Source of the DNA: Caulobacterales bacterium RIFOXYB1_FULL_67_16
GTDB lineage: Bacteria; Pseudomonadota; Alphaproteobacteria; Caulobacterales; Caulobacteraceae
DNA: 13,676 nucleotides
Assembly (NCBI GenBank): GCA_001796045.1
Contig: MGLN01000123.1
Location: 1 to 13,676, forward strand
Direction: 5' to 3'
Below, one piece after another: positions 1 to 7,353 of the stretch (the stretch's first letter is position 1; the number at the start of each line of letters is the position of its first letter). Below the pieces are notes generated by a model. That model ran no database searches. It worked only from the letters and a program-made list of their open reading frames with translations, and was not told the DNA's origin. Position numbers and translations under genes: made by a program.

Positions 1-2
1 TC

Positions 3-53
3 ATCGCCGCCGTGCCGACCGCTCTGGTCGCCATCCTGGTTCAAGCCTTCTGA
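3..53 (+). CDS. 3' end of a gene cut by the window edge (possibly a membrane protein)
   Basis: Only the last 16 codons are present, reading IAAVPTALVAILVQAF followed by TGA. The stretch is entirely hydrophobic or small residues, as at the end of a transmembrane helix, so an integral membrane protein is plausible, but no family can be named. Another forward frame is also open from the window start to a TAG at 122-124, ending in an acidic tail, so the frame choice is not certain. I prefer this one for its hydrophobic pattern and because a hairpin and a possible promoter follow it. Confidence 0.35.
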   Translation: MAAVPTALVAILVQAF

Positions 54-92
54 TCGGATCCAAGTCCACCCCTTGCTTCGATCACGAGAGCT

Positions 93-123
93 TTGACGAC
101 CTTGAAGAAGACCGCGATGTATA
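93..123 (+). promoter_or_regulatory. possible promoter for the DUF2975-HTH-Smr operon
   Basis: TTGACG at 93-98 matches the -35 of the Caulobacter housekeeping promoter. The candidate -10 is less clear: GATGTA at 116-121 gives a 17-nt spacer, and TGTATA at 118-123 gives 19. It lies between the upstream stop codon and the first gene of the operon, which has no other obvious promoter. If it is real, the leader would contain the GC-rich hairpin at 131-154. Evidence is limited to the two boxes. Confidence 0.25.
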
Positions 124-130
124 GGGCTGC

Positions 131-154
131 GCGCGGGTCCGCCGGACCCCGCGC
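131..154 (+). terminator. GC-rich hairpin, possible terminator or leader stem
   Basis: GCGCGGGTCC at 131-140 pairs with GGACCCCGCGC at 144-154, leaving a 3-nt loop and one bulged C. No uridine run follows directly; CTTCTT comes about 11 nt later. It could end the upstream transcript, or be a stem in the 5' leader of the next operon. Confidence 0.3.
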
Positions 155-257
155 GGCCGCCGCCCTTCTTCTGACCTGAGATCGCCCGCTCATGCGCCTG
201 CCCCCGCTGCGACATCCGCTGAAGCGAGACGCGGCGTCTTCCGGGACGAACGGGCGC

Positions 258-836
258 ATGGTCCCCACCTTTATGAAATCCTGGGGCGCCGCGACCGCCT
301 CGCTGAAGGCCCTGGGTCCCGGCTCGGTCTCCAGCGTGCTGAAGGTGGCGCTGGACGTGGCCTATGTCCTCCTCTGGCTGATCACCGGCGTCCTGCTTCT
401 GCTGCTGGTCGCCGCCGTTTTCGTTCCGCTGGACAATGTGAACATCACCGTCAGCGGCGATTCGGGCGGGCGAGAACTGCCCCTGACCCGCACCCTGGCC
501 CTCTTCGGACTGGGCGCGGCGACCGCCTATTTCGGCGGTTTCGTGCTGATCCTTCGCAGCCTGCGCCGGATTTTCCGCACTCTGACCATGGGCGACCCCT
601 TTCATCCCGCCAATGTCCGGCGGCTGCGCCAGATCGGCCTGATCCTGGCGGTGGTGACCGGGGGCGTCTGGCTGGCCCAGGGCATGGTCGCCGCCCGACT
701 GGCGCCGGGCGTGATGGATCCCCAGGGGTTGGGCGAACTTCTGACCCCCGTCTTTTCGGTCCTGATCGTCTTCGTCCTGGCGGAGGTGTTCCGCGAGGGC
801 GCGCGCCTGCGCCGCGAATCCGAACTGACGATCTGA
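258..836 (+). CDS. DUF2975 domain membrane protein
   Basis: A 192-aa integral membrane protein of the DUF2975 family, whose function is unknown. Four hydrophobic segments can be seen at about residues 30-57, 81-101, 125-147 and 163-180. Two family-typical stretches are present: a loop GDPFHPANVRRLRQIG after the second helix, and a C-terminal VFREGARLRRESELTI. It is followed 23 nt later by a small Cro/C1 regulator; DUF2975 proteins are often paired with such a YozG-like regulator (compare yoaS/yozG of Bacillus), so a membrane protein plus partner regulator is the likely unit. The start is uncertain: in-frame ATGs lie at 192, 258 and 273, none with a strong Shine-Dalgarno. I chose 258 because it leaves a short N-terminus before the first helix, and the residues added from 192 look atypical. 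Confidence 0.8.
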   Translation: MVPTFMKSWGAATASLKALGPGSVSSVLKVALDVAYVLLWLITGVLLLLLVAAVFVPLDNVNITVSGDSGGRELPLTRTLALFGLGAATAYFGGFVLILRSLRRIFRTLTMGDPFHPANVRRLRQIGLILAVVTGGVWLAQGMVAARLAPGVMDPQGLGELLTPVFSVLIVFVLAEVFREGARLRRESELTI

Positions 837-859
837 GCCGTTTCCAGTAGGATTTGCCC

Positions 860-1099
860 ATGGCCATTCGCGTCCAGCTCGACCGCGTCCTCGTTGAACG
901 CCGCATGTCCCTGACCGAGCTCGCCGATCGGGTCGGGGTGACGGTGGCCAATCTGTCGATTCTCAAGACGGGCAAGGCGCGCGCCGTGCGCTTTTCGACC
1001 CTGGACGCCTTGTGCCGCGAACTTCAGTGCCAGCCCGGCGATCTGCTGGTTCACGAGCCGGGCCCCGCCGAGGCCTTCGAGGACGAAGAGGCGGCATGA
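860..1099 (+). CDS. small Cro/C1-type helix-turn-helix regulator (YozG-like)
   Basis: A 79-aa DNA-binding protein that is essentially one HTH domain. MSLTELADRVGVTVANLSI (about residues 16-34) gives the two helices of the motif, and FSTLDALCRELQCQPGDLL (about 45-63) is the typical last helix and turn of the Cro/C1 or HTH_26 class. The tail is acidic (EAFEDEEAA). The ATG at 860 is preceded by AGGA at 849-852 with a 7-nt gap, which is better than the TTG two codons upstream. It lies 23 nt after the DUF2975 gene, and its stop overlaps the Smr start (ATGA at 1096-1099). It probably regulates its own operon, which is inference; no operator was identified. Confidence 0.88.
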   Translation: MAIRVQLDRVLVERRMSLTELADRVGVTVANLSILKTGKARAVRFSTLDALCRELQCQPGDLLVHEPGPAEAFEDEEAA

Positions 1100-1686
1100 A
1101 GCGCAAGGCGCCGGGCCGTGACGAGAACGGGCTGACGCCCGAAGACCGCCGAATCTGGACCCGCATCGCCGGCACGGTCGTGCCGCCGCGCAGTCGCAAG
1201 CCCGCTCGGGTCACCCCCGGCGCCGAGGCTCCTGCCCACCTCCTTACCGCTCCGGCCGACCGTCCACGTCCCTTGGCCAAGCCGTCCCCCGTCCGGTCCG
1301 CCCCCGCCGTTGTCGTCAAGCCGACCGAGCCGCGTCCCGTCGGCAGCCGTCCCAAACCCGGCCCCGAGGATCTGGAGCCCCGCCGCAAACAGCGTCTATC
1401 GCGCGAACGCGACCCCATCGAGGCCCGCATCGACCTGCACGGCTTCGGCCGGTTCGAGGCCGAGGATCAGCTGCGCGGCTTTCTGACCGCCTGCCAGGCG
1501 CGGGGCTTGCGGTCGGTCCTGGTCATCACAGGCCAGGGCCGGCTGGGCGGCGGCGTGATCCGCGCCTCCTTCGCCGACTGGATGCATTCGCCGGGTCTGC
1601 GCGGGGTCGTGTCCGGCTTCACCGTCGCCCACCAGCGCCACGGCGGGAACGGCGCCTTCTACGTGACCCTGAAGCGCCGGATCTGA
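1096..1686 (+). CDS. Smr/MutS2 domain protein (putative nuclease)
   Basis: A 196-aa cytoplasmic protein. Residues 1-105 are Pro/Arg-rich and look disordered. From about residue 106 an Smr domain follows, with the signature DLHG at 113-116, VLVITGQG at 141-148 (the TGxG motif) and the closing segment ending GAFYVTLKRRI. Stand-alone Smr domains are known or suspected nucleases acting on DNA or RNA; the substrate here cannot be read from sequence. The start is set by ATG at 1096 within the ATGA overlap with the regulator, with GAGG at 1088-1091, so the two are probably translationally coupled. In many alphaproteobacteria a gene of this size sits after mltA; no mltA is present here. Confidence 0.88.
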   Translation: MKRKAPGRDENGLTPEDRRIWTRIAGTVVPPRSRKPARVTPGAEAPAHLLTAPADRPRPLAKPSPVRSAPAVVVKPTEPRPVGSRPKPGPEDLEPRRKQRLSRERDPIEARIDLHGFGRFEAEDQLRGFLTACQARGLRSVLVITGQGRLGGGVIRASFADWMHSPGLRGVVSGFTVAHQRHGGNGAFYVTLKRRI

Positions 1687-2039
1687 ACGCGACCGGCCGC
1701 AAGCGCGCCTAATTCTGAGCCGAGACTTCCGGGTTTTCAGCGGGTTGAGATTTTTTTTCGGCTGTCAGACCGGCGCCCGTCGGCGCGGCGCTAAACTGTA
1801 TCGCGGTCGTGGAGGTCGCGACCGGTTGAGGGGGAGGCGCCGAAGACGACAGGGGTTCAGAAGATCCGTTCCGCCGAACTTGCACTCCTTGGCGCCTGTG
1901 CAATATTTTCCTGAATGAAAACAGAGCGTAAACCTAATTGCACTGTTTCGAATTGGACCGATAGGCGTGTCTCGGACAGACGAAGGCCCGCCCGCACAGG
2001 TGCGGACGGGCCTTCCACAGGACCGGCTTGGACCCGGAA
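1687..2039. other. non-coding interval between convergent smr and tetR genes
   Basis: About 350 nt with no convincing gene. It contains a T8 run (about 1751-1758) without a clear stem before it. It also has an inverted TTGCAC..GTGCAA pair (1880-1903) and a third TTGCAC at 1939. The stretch about 1900-1960 is much richer in A+T than its surroundings, and the tetR terminator hairpin lies at the right end. Possible reading frames use only TTG or low-complexity sequence and were rejected. Confidence 0.6.
1982..2015 (-). terminator. terminator hairpin downstream of the TetR gene
   Basis: GAAGGCCCGCCCGCAC at 1982-1997 pairs with GTGCGGACGGGCCTTC at 2000-2015, with one mismatch. It begins 24 nt past the stop codon of the minus-strand TetR gene. 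There is no uridine run on either strand, so it may act with Rho or simply stabilise the mRNA end; it could also serve the smr transcript coming from the other side. Confidence 0.6.
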
Positions 2040-2681
2040 TTACTTCGCGGCGAGGGCGCCGGCCAGGATGACGTCGATCTGCTTGCCCATATGGTCGGAC
2101 AGGGCCTTGGCGTCCCATTCGTCATAGGCGGCGCGGCGATAGTTCGACAGATAGGCGTCCCAGATCAGCTCGACCAGCAGGCGGATGTCGGCGTCCTTGC
2201 TCAGTTCGCCCTTGGCCACCGCGTCCTGGAGGATATTGCCGATGGCCAGCAGCAGGTTCTTGGTCGCGGCCCGGGCGCGCATCTCTGCGGCCAGGGGCTG
2301 GAACCACGAGCGGGCGACGATGGCCTGGAACAGGGGGAGTTGGTCCAGCGAGGACTCGTAGCCGGCGCTCAGGGCGCCCAGCAGCCGCTGACGCACCGGC
2401 TCGCCTTTCGGCGCCCCGGCCTCGACCACCTCGGCCAGACGCGACATGTCCTCGGTCAGTACGGCCTCGAACAGCTCGGCCTTGTCCTGGAAGTTGGCGA
2501 AGACGGCGCCGGTCGACATGCCGGCGCCCTTGGCGATGTCCCGGATCGTCGCCGGCTCGTAGCCCCGCTCGGCGAACAGCGAGCGGGCGGCGTCCAGAAC
2601 CTTCTGACGGGTCCGAATCTTGGCGGCCTGGCGGCGGTTCAGACGCGGAGCGGCTTCGGTCGAGAGAACGGAATCGGTCAT
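2040..2681 (-). CDS. TetR/AcrR family transcriptional regulator
   Basis: A 213-aa one-component regulator. The N-terminal DNA-binding domain spans about residues 20-75: TRQKVLDAARSLFAERGY is helix 1, and TIRDIAKGAGMSTGAVFANF is the helix-turn-helix with the family-typical continuation QDKAELFEAVL. Residues 80-213 form an all-helical ligand-binding and dimer domain of normal length; its ligand cannot be read from sequence. The start ATG (2679-2681 on the minus strand) has only a weak AAAAG upstream. The gene stands alone: 212 nt separate it from the antiporter on the same strand, and nothing is divergent to it, so the target is most likely its own promoter or a distant gene. This is inference. 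Confidence 0.93.
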   Translation of the reverse strand: MTDSVLSTEAAPRLNRRQAAKIRTRQKVLDAARSLFAERGYEPATIRDIAKGAGMSTGAVFANFQDKAELFEAVLTEDMSRLAEVVEAGAPKGEPVRQRLLGALSAGYESSLDQLPLFQAIVARSWFQPLAAEMRARAATKNLLLAIGNILQDAVAKGELSKDADIRLLVELIWDAYLSNYRRAAYDEWDAKALSDHMGKQIDVILAGALAAK

Positions 2682-2779
2682 GAAATCAGGCTTTTACTCT
2701 ACGCTATTCGGAAGCCCGGACGGAGCCCGAAGTGGAATTGGTCGTCGCTGGCGCTATAGGCAAGACATTCTGACGCTTC

Positions 2780-2809
2780 GCCCTGCGTCCGCGCGATACG
2801 GAGCAGGGC
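2780..2809 (-). terminator. hairpin between the antiporter and tetR genes
   Basis: GCCCTGC at 2780-2786 pairs with GCAGGGC at 2803-2809, and TCCG at 2788-2791 pairs with CGGA at 2799-2802, with one bulged G and a 7-nt loop. It lies about 85 nt past the antiporter stop on the minus strand. No uridine run follows, so a terminator role is only plausible; it may instead be a leader structure of tetR. Confidence 0.35.
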
Positions 2810-2893
2810 TTCCATCACGGAACCATGACGAAAATGGGTCACGAAAGCTCATGTGATGGTTAAGAGCCTGAAAACCAAGCTTAGCCGTTAGGG

Positions 2894-4717
2894 TTAGCTG
2901 CCGCCTGTCTGGGCTGATCTCAACGCTCGGGTTGTTCTGATGCGTCCGCCGGCGGGTATGGCGGCCTGAAATCTTTTGCGAAACTCATCCCGCTTCTCGT
3001 GGATCGAGGCGAGGACCAGACCCATGGGCACGCCCAAGTCCACCAGGGTGTTCTCGGCCAGTTGCAGGCTGGCCTCCGTCGTCTCCGGCACGGCGTCGGT
3101 CACCCCCAGGGCGTAGAGCCGGGCGGCGTGCTGATCGTCGCGGGCCCTGGCGATGATGATCAGGTCCTGACGGAGGGCGCGGGCGGTGGTCACCACCTCG
3201 TCCACCTTGGTCGGGGCGTCCATGGTCACGATCAGGGCGCGGGTGGACAGGACGCCGCAGTGCGCCAGCATCTCCGCCCGGCCGGCGTCGCCGTAGAAGA
3301 CGTCGAACCCGTCCCGACGTCCGGCCGCGACGGAGGCGGGATCCGTGTCCAAGGCGATGAAGGTCTGGTCGTGTTCCTTCAGCAGCTCCCCGATCAGCCG
3401 CCCGACCCGGCCGAAACCGACGATGATGACGGCGCCGTCCGCCTGCTCGGGCGGGGCCTCGCCTTCCGGCGTGGTGGGCAGGTCGGGCGTCCTCTCCCGC
3501 GCCAGTCTTTGGCCCAGCAGGGCCAGCAGCGGGATGGAGAAGATGCTCAGGGTCGCCGACAGGGCCACGGTGCTGGTCAGGCCGGGCGGCGCGATCCCCT
3601 CGACCATGCCGGTGGAGAAGACCACGAAGGCGAACTCCCCGGCCGGCGCCAGGACCAGGGCCGTCTCGATCGCCGGCCGTCGGCCCAGCCCCCACAGCCG
3701 GGCCAGCCCATAGACGACTGCGGTCTTCACCACGGTCAGGGTCAGGGCCAGGCCGAACAGCAGCCCCGGATTGGCGGCCACGGCGTCCAGATCCAGACCC
3801 AGGCCCACCCCGACGAAGAAGACCCCGAGCAGCAGGCCCTTGAAGGGTTCGATGGAGACCTCCACTTCGCGGCGGAACTCGGTCTCGGCCAGCAGGACAC
3901 CGGCGACCAGGGCGCCGATGCTCATCGACAGGCCGCTGGCCTGGGCCGCCAGACCGGCGGCGACCACCACCAGCAGGCTGGCGGCGACGAACAGCTCGCC
4001 CCCTTGCGCCGACTTGCGCGCGCGCGCCACGGACCGGAACATGGGTCTCAGAACCACCCGGCCCATCAGGACCAGCAGGCCCAGACCGATCGCGGCCGGG
4101 ACCAGGGTGAACAGCGACCGGCCCAGGACTGCCGGGTCCAGCGAGCCGCCCGCCTGGGCGACGGCGGCCAGGACGCTGACGGTGATCAGGATCGGCGCGA
4201 CCGACAGGTCCTGGGCCAGGAGGACCGCGAAGGTCGAACGGCCCACCGTACCCTTCAGCCGCCCGCTCTCCGCCAGCACCGGCATGACCACGGCGGTCGA
4301 GGACAAGGCCAGGCCCATGCCCAGCACCGCCGCGCTGACCAGGCTCTGACCGACCAGCATGAACAGGCCGGCCAGAACCAGGGTGCAGACGACCACCTGC
4401 ATCAGCCCCAGGCCGAAGACGAGACGACGCATCGCCCGCAGCCGCTCCCACGACAGCTCCAGCCCGATCATGAACAGGAGGAAGGCCACCCCCAGCTCGG
4501 ACAACTGGGCCAGCTGGCCCGGATCGCTGATGGTGAAATAGGCCAGCCACGGGATCGTATCGGAGAACCGGGCCAGACCGTCCGGCCCCAGCACGACCCC
4601 GGCGGCGAGAAAGCCCAGGACCGGGCTGATCTTCAGCCGGTTGACCAAGGGCACTATGACCCCGGCGGCGGCCAGGAAGACCACCAGATCCTTGTAGTCC
4701 CCGCCGTGCGTCTGCAT
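2894..4717 (-). CDS. CPA2-family monovalent cation:proton antiporter with RCK_N domain (KefB/KefC-like)
   Basis: A 607-aa inner-membrane exchanger. Residues 8-405 form about 12 hydrophobic segments of the Na/H-exchanger fold, including GFLAAGVVLGPDGL (35-48) and FLLFMIGLELSWE (79-91). LLAQDLSVAP at 166-175 carries the Gln-Asp pair (Q169-D170) typical of KefC-type K+/H+ antiporters rather than the Asp-Asp or Asn-Asp of Na+/H+ types. After a Pro/Glu linker, residues 428-545 are a Rossmann RCK_N domain with GFGRVG at 434-439 and the nucleotide-ribose acid D457 in IALDTD. No RCK_C domain follows, which is usual for Kef proteins. No kefF/kefG ancillary gene is nearby. The ATG is preceded by GGAGGG at a 6-nt spacing. 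K+ efflux is the likely role, but the ion is inferred from one motif. Confidence 0.92.
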   Translation of the reverse strand: MQTHGGDYKDLVVFLAAAGVIVPLVNRLKISPVLGFLAAGVVLGPDGLARFSDTIPWLAYFTISDPGQLAQLSELGVAFLLFMIGLELSWERLRAMRRLVFGLGLMQVVVCTLVLAGLFMLVGQSLVSAAVLGMGLALSSTAVVMPVLAESGRLKGTVGRSTFAVLLAQDLSVAPILITVSVLAAVAQAGGSLDPAVLGRSLFTLVPAAIGLGLLVLMGRVVLRPMFRSVARARKSAQGGELFVAASLLVVVAAGLAAQASGLSMSIGALVAGVLLAETEFRREVEVSIEPFKGLLLGVFFVGVGLGLDLDAVAANPGLLFGLALTLTVVKTAVVYGLARLWGLGRRPAIETALVLAPAGEFAFVVFSTGMVEGIAPPGLTSTVALSATLSIFSIPLLALLGQRLARERTPDLPTTPEGEAPPEQADGAVIIVGFGRVGRLIGELLKEHDQTFIALDTDPASVAAGRRDGFDVFYGDAGRAEMLAHCGVLSTRALIVTMDAPTKVDEVVTTARALRQDLIIIARARDDQHAARLYALGVTDAVPETTEASLQLAENTLVDLGVPMGLVLASIHEKRDEFRKRFQAAIPAGGRIRTTRALRSAQTGGS

Positions 4718-4872
4718 CCGCCCTCCGTCTTTGCGGCATCTGACCCCGAACCGCCCCCCGTGGCGAGACGTCGCGGCCCGTTCATGAACTTTTTTTAAGG
4801 CGACAGCCCCGGCGTCGGGTCTAGGGTCCGCTCCGACCCGCCCGTTTCGGGGGTGGAACCTAGGATACAGTG

Positions 4873-6993
4873 ATGAAAAGACTGCTTATCGGGGCCGCTG
4901 TCGGCGCCCTCCTGCTGCCCGCCGCCGCCCTGGCCCAGGACGTCGATCACGACCACGCCTGCCTCGACGAGACCTGTTCGATCGTGTCGCTCTTCTCGGG
5001 CGAGGAGGCCGCCAGCGGCTACCAGGGCACGGTTGCGCCTAAGTACGGGACCTGGGGCTTCGACCTGAACGGTCGCGACACCTCGGTGAACCCCGGCGAC
5101 GACTTCTTCCGCTACGCCAACGGCGCGGCCTTCGACAAGCTGGTGATCCCGTCGGACCGGACCAGCTACGGCTCCTTCGCCCTGCTGCGCGAGCTGTCCG
5201 ACAACCGGATGAAGGAGCTGGTGCTGGGCCTGGCCGCGCGCACCGATCTGACGCCCGGCTCCGACGAGGCCAAGGTGGCCGACGCCTATCGCTCCTACAT
5301 CGACGAAGCCCGGATCGAGCAGCTCGACGCCCAGCCGCTGCAACCCTATCTGGCCGCCATCCGCGCCGCCGACAGCCATGAGAAGATGGCCGTCTATATG
5401 GGCCAGACCGTCGGCCGCTTCGGCGGCTCCTTCTTCGGCAGCGGCATCACCATCGATGCGAAACAGCCGACCCGCTACGTGGTCTCCACCGGCCAGTCCG
5501 GCATCGGCCTTCCGAACCGCGACTATTATCTGGACGCGCGCTACGCCGACAAGAAGGAGAAGTACCAGGCCTATGTCGCCGACATGCTGGGCATGATCGG
5601 CTGGGCCAACCCGACCGAGACCGCCGCCCAGATCGTGGCGCTGGAAACCAAGATCGCCGAGGCGCACTGGAGCCCGGTCGAGAACCGCAACCGCGACCGC
5701 ACCTATAACGAATACACCATCGCCCGCTTGGCCCAGGACGCGCCGGGCTTCGCCTGGCAGGCCTATTTCGACGCGGCCGAACTGGGCGGCGTGCCGCGCC
5801 TGATCGTGCGTCAGGACACGGCCATGCCGAAGATCGCGGCCATCTACGCCGAGACCCCGGTCGAGCTTCTGCAGGCGTGGGAAGCCTTCCATACCGCCGA
5901 CGACATGGCGCCCCTGCTGTCGAAGCGCTTCTCCGACGCCCAGTGGGGCTTCCGCTCGCGTGATCTGTCCGGCCAGCCGGAACAGCGCACCCGCGAGAAG
6001 CGCGCCATTTCCTTTGCCGAGGGATCGCTGGGCGAGGCGACGGGCCGGCTCTATGTCGCCCAGTATTTCCCGGCCGAATCCAAGGCCAAGATGGAAGAAC
6101 TGGTCGCCAATCTGCGCACCGCCCTGTCGCACCGGATCGACAACCTCACCTGGATGGGCGCCGAGACCAAGGCTGCGGCGCAGGAGAAGCTGCGCAAGTT
6201 CACCGTCAAGATCGGCTATCCGGACAAGTGGCGCGACTATTCGGGTCTCGAAATCCGCGCCGACGACCTGGTCGGCAACGCCGAGCGTCGCGGCCTGTTC
6301 GAGTGGAACTACGACCTGTCGCGCCTGGACGAGCCGGTCGACAAGACCGAGTGGGGCATGACCCCTCAGACCGTCAACGCCTACTACAACTCGGCCAATA
6401 ACGAGATCGTCTTCCCGGCCGCCATCCTGCAACCGCCCTTCTTCGATCCGAACGGGGATCCGGCGGTCAACTACGGCGGCATCGGCGGGGTGATCGGCCA
6501 CGAGATCGGCCACGGCTTCGACGACCAGGGCTCCAAGTCCGACGGCGACGGCGTGCTGCGCAACTGGTGGACGGCCGAGGACAAGGCCAACTTCGAGGCC
6601 CTGACCGCCCGCCTGGGCGCCCAGTACGCCACCTACGAACCGATCGCCGGCTACAAGATCAATCCGGGCCTGACGATGGGCGAGAACATCGGCGACGCCT
6701 CGGGCGTGGCCGTGGGACTTGAGGCCTATCATCTTTCGCTGAACGGCCGGCCCGCCCCGGTACTGGACGGCGTGACCGGCGACCAGCGCTTCTTCTACGG
6801 CTGGGCCCAGGTCTGGCAGTCGAAATATCGCGACGAGGCCTTGAAGCAGCAGGTCGCCACCGACCCGCACTCGGCGGCCCAGTTCCGGGTCATCGGCCCG
6901 CTGCGCAACGTCGACGCCTGGTACGACGCCTTCGACGTCCAGCCGGGAACCAAATACTATCTCGCGCCGGAAGACCGCGTCCGCATCTGGTAG
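4873..6993 (+). CDS. secreted M13 family zinc metallopeptidase (neprilysin/PepO-like)
   Basis: A 706-aa endopeptidase, probably periplasmic. Residues 1-21 are a Sec signal peptide (KR, hydrophobic core, cleavage after AAALA). Residues 22-50 are a short His/Asp/Cys-containing segment. The M13 N-terminal domain begins about residue 57 with the typical SVNPGDDFFRYANG (71-84). The catalytic domain has the substrate-binding NAYYN (502-506), the zinc motif HEIGH (H543, E544, H547), the third ligand E604 in GENIGDASG, and H666 and R672 with the same 6-residue spacing as neprilysin H711/R717. It ends in the family-typical RVRIW. All catalytic residues are present, so it should be active. AGGA at 4862-4865 lies 7 nt before the ATG at 4873, favouring it over the GTG one codon upstream. 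It is monocistronic with its own terminator. Confidence 0.95.
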   Translation: MKRLLIGAAVGALLLPAAALAQDVDHDHACLDETCSIVSLFSGEEAASGYQGTVAPKYGTWGFDLNGRDTSVNPGDDFFRYANGAAFDKLVIPSDRTSYGSFALLRELSDNRMKELVLGLAARTDLTPGSDEAKVADAYRSYIDEARIEQLDAQPLQPYLAAIRAADSHEKMAVYMGQTVGRFGGSFFGSGITIDAKQPTRYVVSTGQSGIGLPNRDYYLDARYADKKEKYQAYVADMLGMIGWANPTETAAQIVALETKIAEAHWSPVENRNRDRTYNEYTIARLAQDAPGFAWQAYFDAAELGGVPRLIVRQDTAMPKIAAIYAETPVELLQAWEAFHTADDMAPLLSKRFSDAQWGFRSRDLSGQPEQRTREKRAISFAEGSLGEATGRLYVAQYFPAESKAKMEELVANLRTALSHRIDNLTWMGAETKAAAQEKLRKFTVKIGYPDKWRDYSGLEIRADDLVGNAERRGLFEWNYDLSRLDEPVDKTEWGMTPQTVNAYYNSANNEIVFPAAILQPPFFDPNGDPAVNYGGIGGVIGHEIGHGFDDQGSKSDGDGVLRNWWTAEDKANFEALTARLGAQYATYEPIAGYKINPGLTMGENIGDASGVAVGLEAYHLSLNGRPAPVLDGVTGDQRFFYGWAQVWQSKYRDEALKQQVATDPHSAAQFRVIGPLRNVDAWYDAFDVQPGTKYYLAPEDRVRIW

Positions 6994-7013
6994 GCGGCGC
7001 GTCTTCGAAACGG

Positions 7014-7042
7014 AAAAGGCCGGGGTCCGCCCCGGCCTTTTT
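7014..7042 (+). terminator. Rho-independent terminator of the M13 peptidase gene
   Basis: AAAAGGCCGGGG (7014-7025), a 4-nt loop, and CCCCGGCCTTTT (7030-7041) form a perfect 12-bp stem continuing into a five-T run (7038-7042), about 20 nt past the stop codon. Because of the A-run on the left it would also function in reverse. Confidence 0.93.
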
Positions 7043-7130
7043 CATATGGAGACCGCCCTGTAGATCGCGGCGGAAAGCTGAAGATCAGATCGATTAAGCA
7101 TTCCAAATGTGGATATCGGCCGGGCTCCAG

Positions 7131-7178
7131 GCGCGAAAAAGCCCGCTGCGGGGGATACATCGCAGCGGGCTTTCGCGC
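7131..7178 (-). terminator. strong Rho-independent terminator facing the hisS direction
   Basis: On the minus strand AAAGCCCGCTGCG, a 10-nt loop, and CGCAGCGGGC followed by TTTTT make a canonical terminator. The stem extends outward through GCGC arms with two bulged A. On the plus strand only three T follow the stem, so the minus strand is the likely working direction. It lies about 190 nt past the hisS stop, which implies a long 3'UTR or a separate RNA gene. Confidence 0.85.
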
Positions 7179-7345
7179 TCTTTAAAGAGCGGACGTTTCC
7201 TCCCCGAAACGCCTTCGAGTGCTGCGCGCTTGAGCAACGCTTGCTCTCGAGTGAGTTCATTTGACGCAACCCGGCCCGGGCCGTCAACGGGCTTGTGGCG
7301 AGGAATCGAACTTTCTTCGACTTATCGCTGATAACTGTTACGGGA
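7131..7345 (-). ncRNA. candidate structured RNA: hisS 3'UTR or independent small RNA
   Basis: Read on the minus strand, the interval gives four successive stem-loops followed by a canonical terminator. One is a GAAACG stem whose loop holds GGGGAG, a Shine-Dalgarno-like sequence. I matched no known RNA family: it lacks a tRNA cloverleaf, is too short for RNase P RNA, and shows no tmRNA tag frame. It may be a stable 3' end of the hisS mRNA rather than a separate gene. The evidence is structural only. Confidence 0.3.
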
Positions 7346-7353
7346 CGGACTTA

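Noticed and set aside
41..268. A 75-codon minus-strand frame at the left end
   Set aside because: Arg/Gly/Ala-rich, overlaps the start region of the DUF2975 gene and a hairpin, and shows no recognisable domain.
1709..1903. A 64-codon minus-strand frame in the smr-tetR interval
   Set aside because: Only a TTG start, no ribosome site, and Pro/Ser/Ala low-complexity composition.
2999..4798. A 599-codon plus-strand frame, and a second minus-strand frame, over the antiporter gene
   Set aside because: Both are shadows: Gln/Gly/Arg-rich or low-complexity, while the chosen frame has membrane helices and an RCK_N domain.
4795..6870. A 691-codon open frame on the minus strand opposite the M13 peptidase
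   Set aside because: The plus strand carries a complete M13 protease with all catalytic motifs and a signal peptide; the reverse frame is a composition effect of G+C-rich codons and matches no family.
7190..7205. GGGGAGGAAACGTCCG on the minus strand, similar to the conserved GAGGAAAGTCCG of RNase P RNA
   Set aside because: It has an extra base, no other RNase P conserved region is present, and a terminator follows within about 50 nt. A simple GAAACG hairpin explains the sequence.
7295..7311. A tRNA T-loop-like GTTCGATTCC on the minus strand, suggesting a tRNA or tRNA remnant (attachment site)
   Set aside because: The flanking bases do not form a T stem, and no acceptor, D or anticodon arm can be folded around it.
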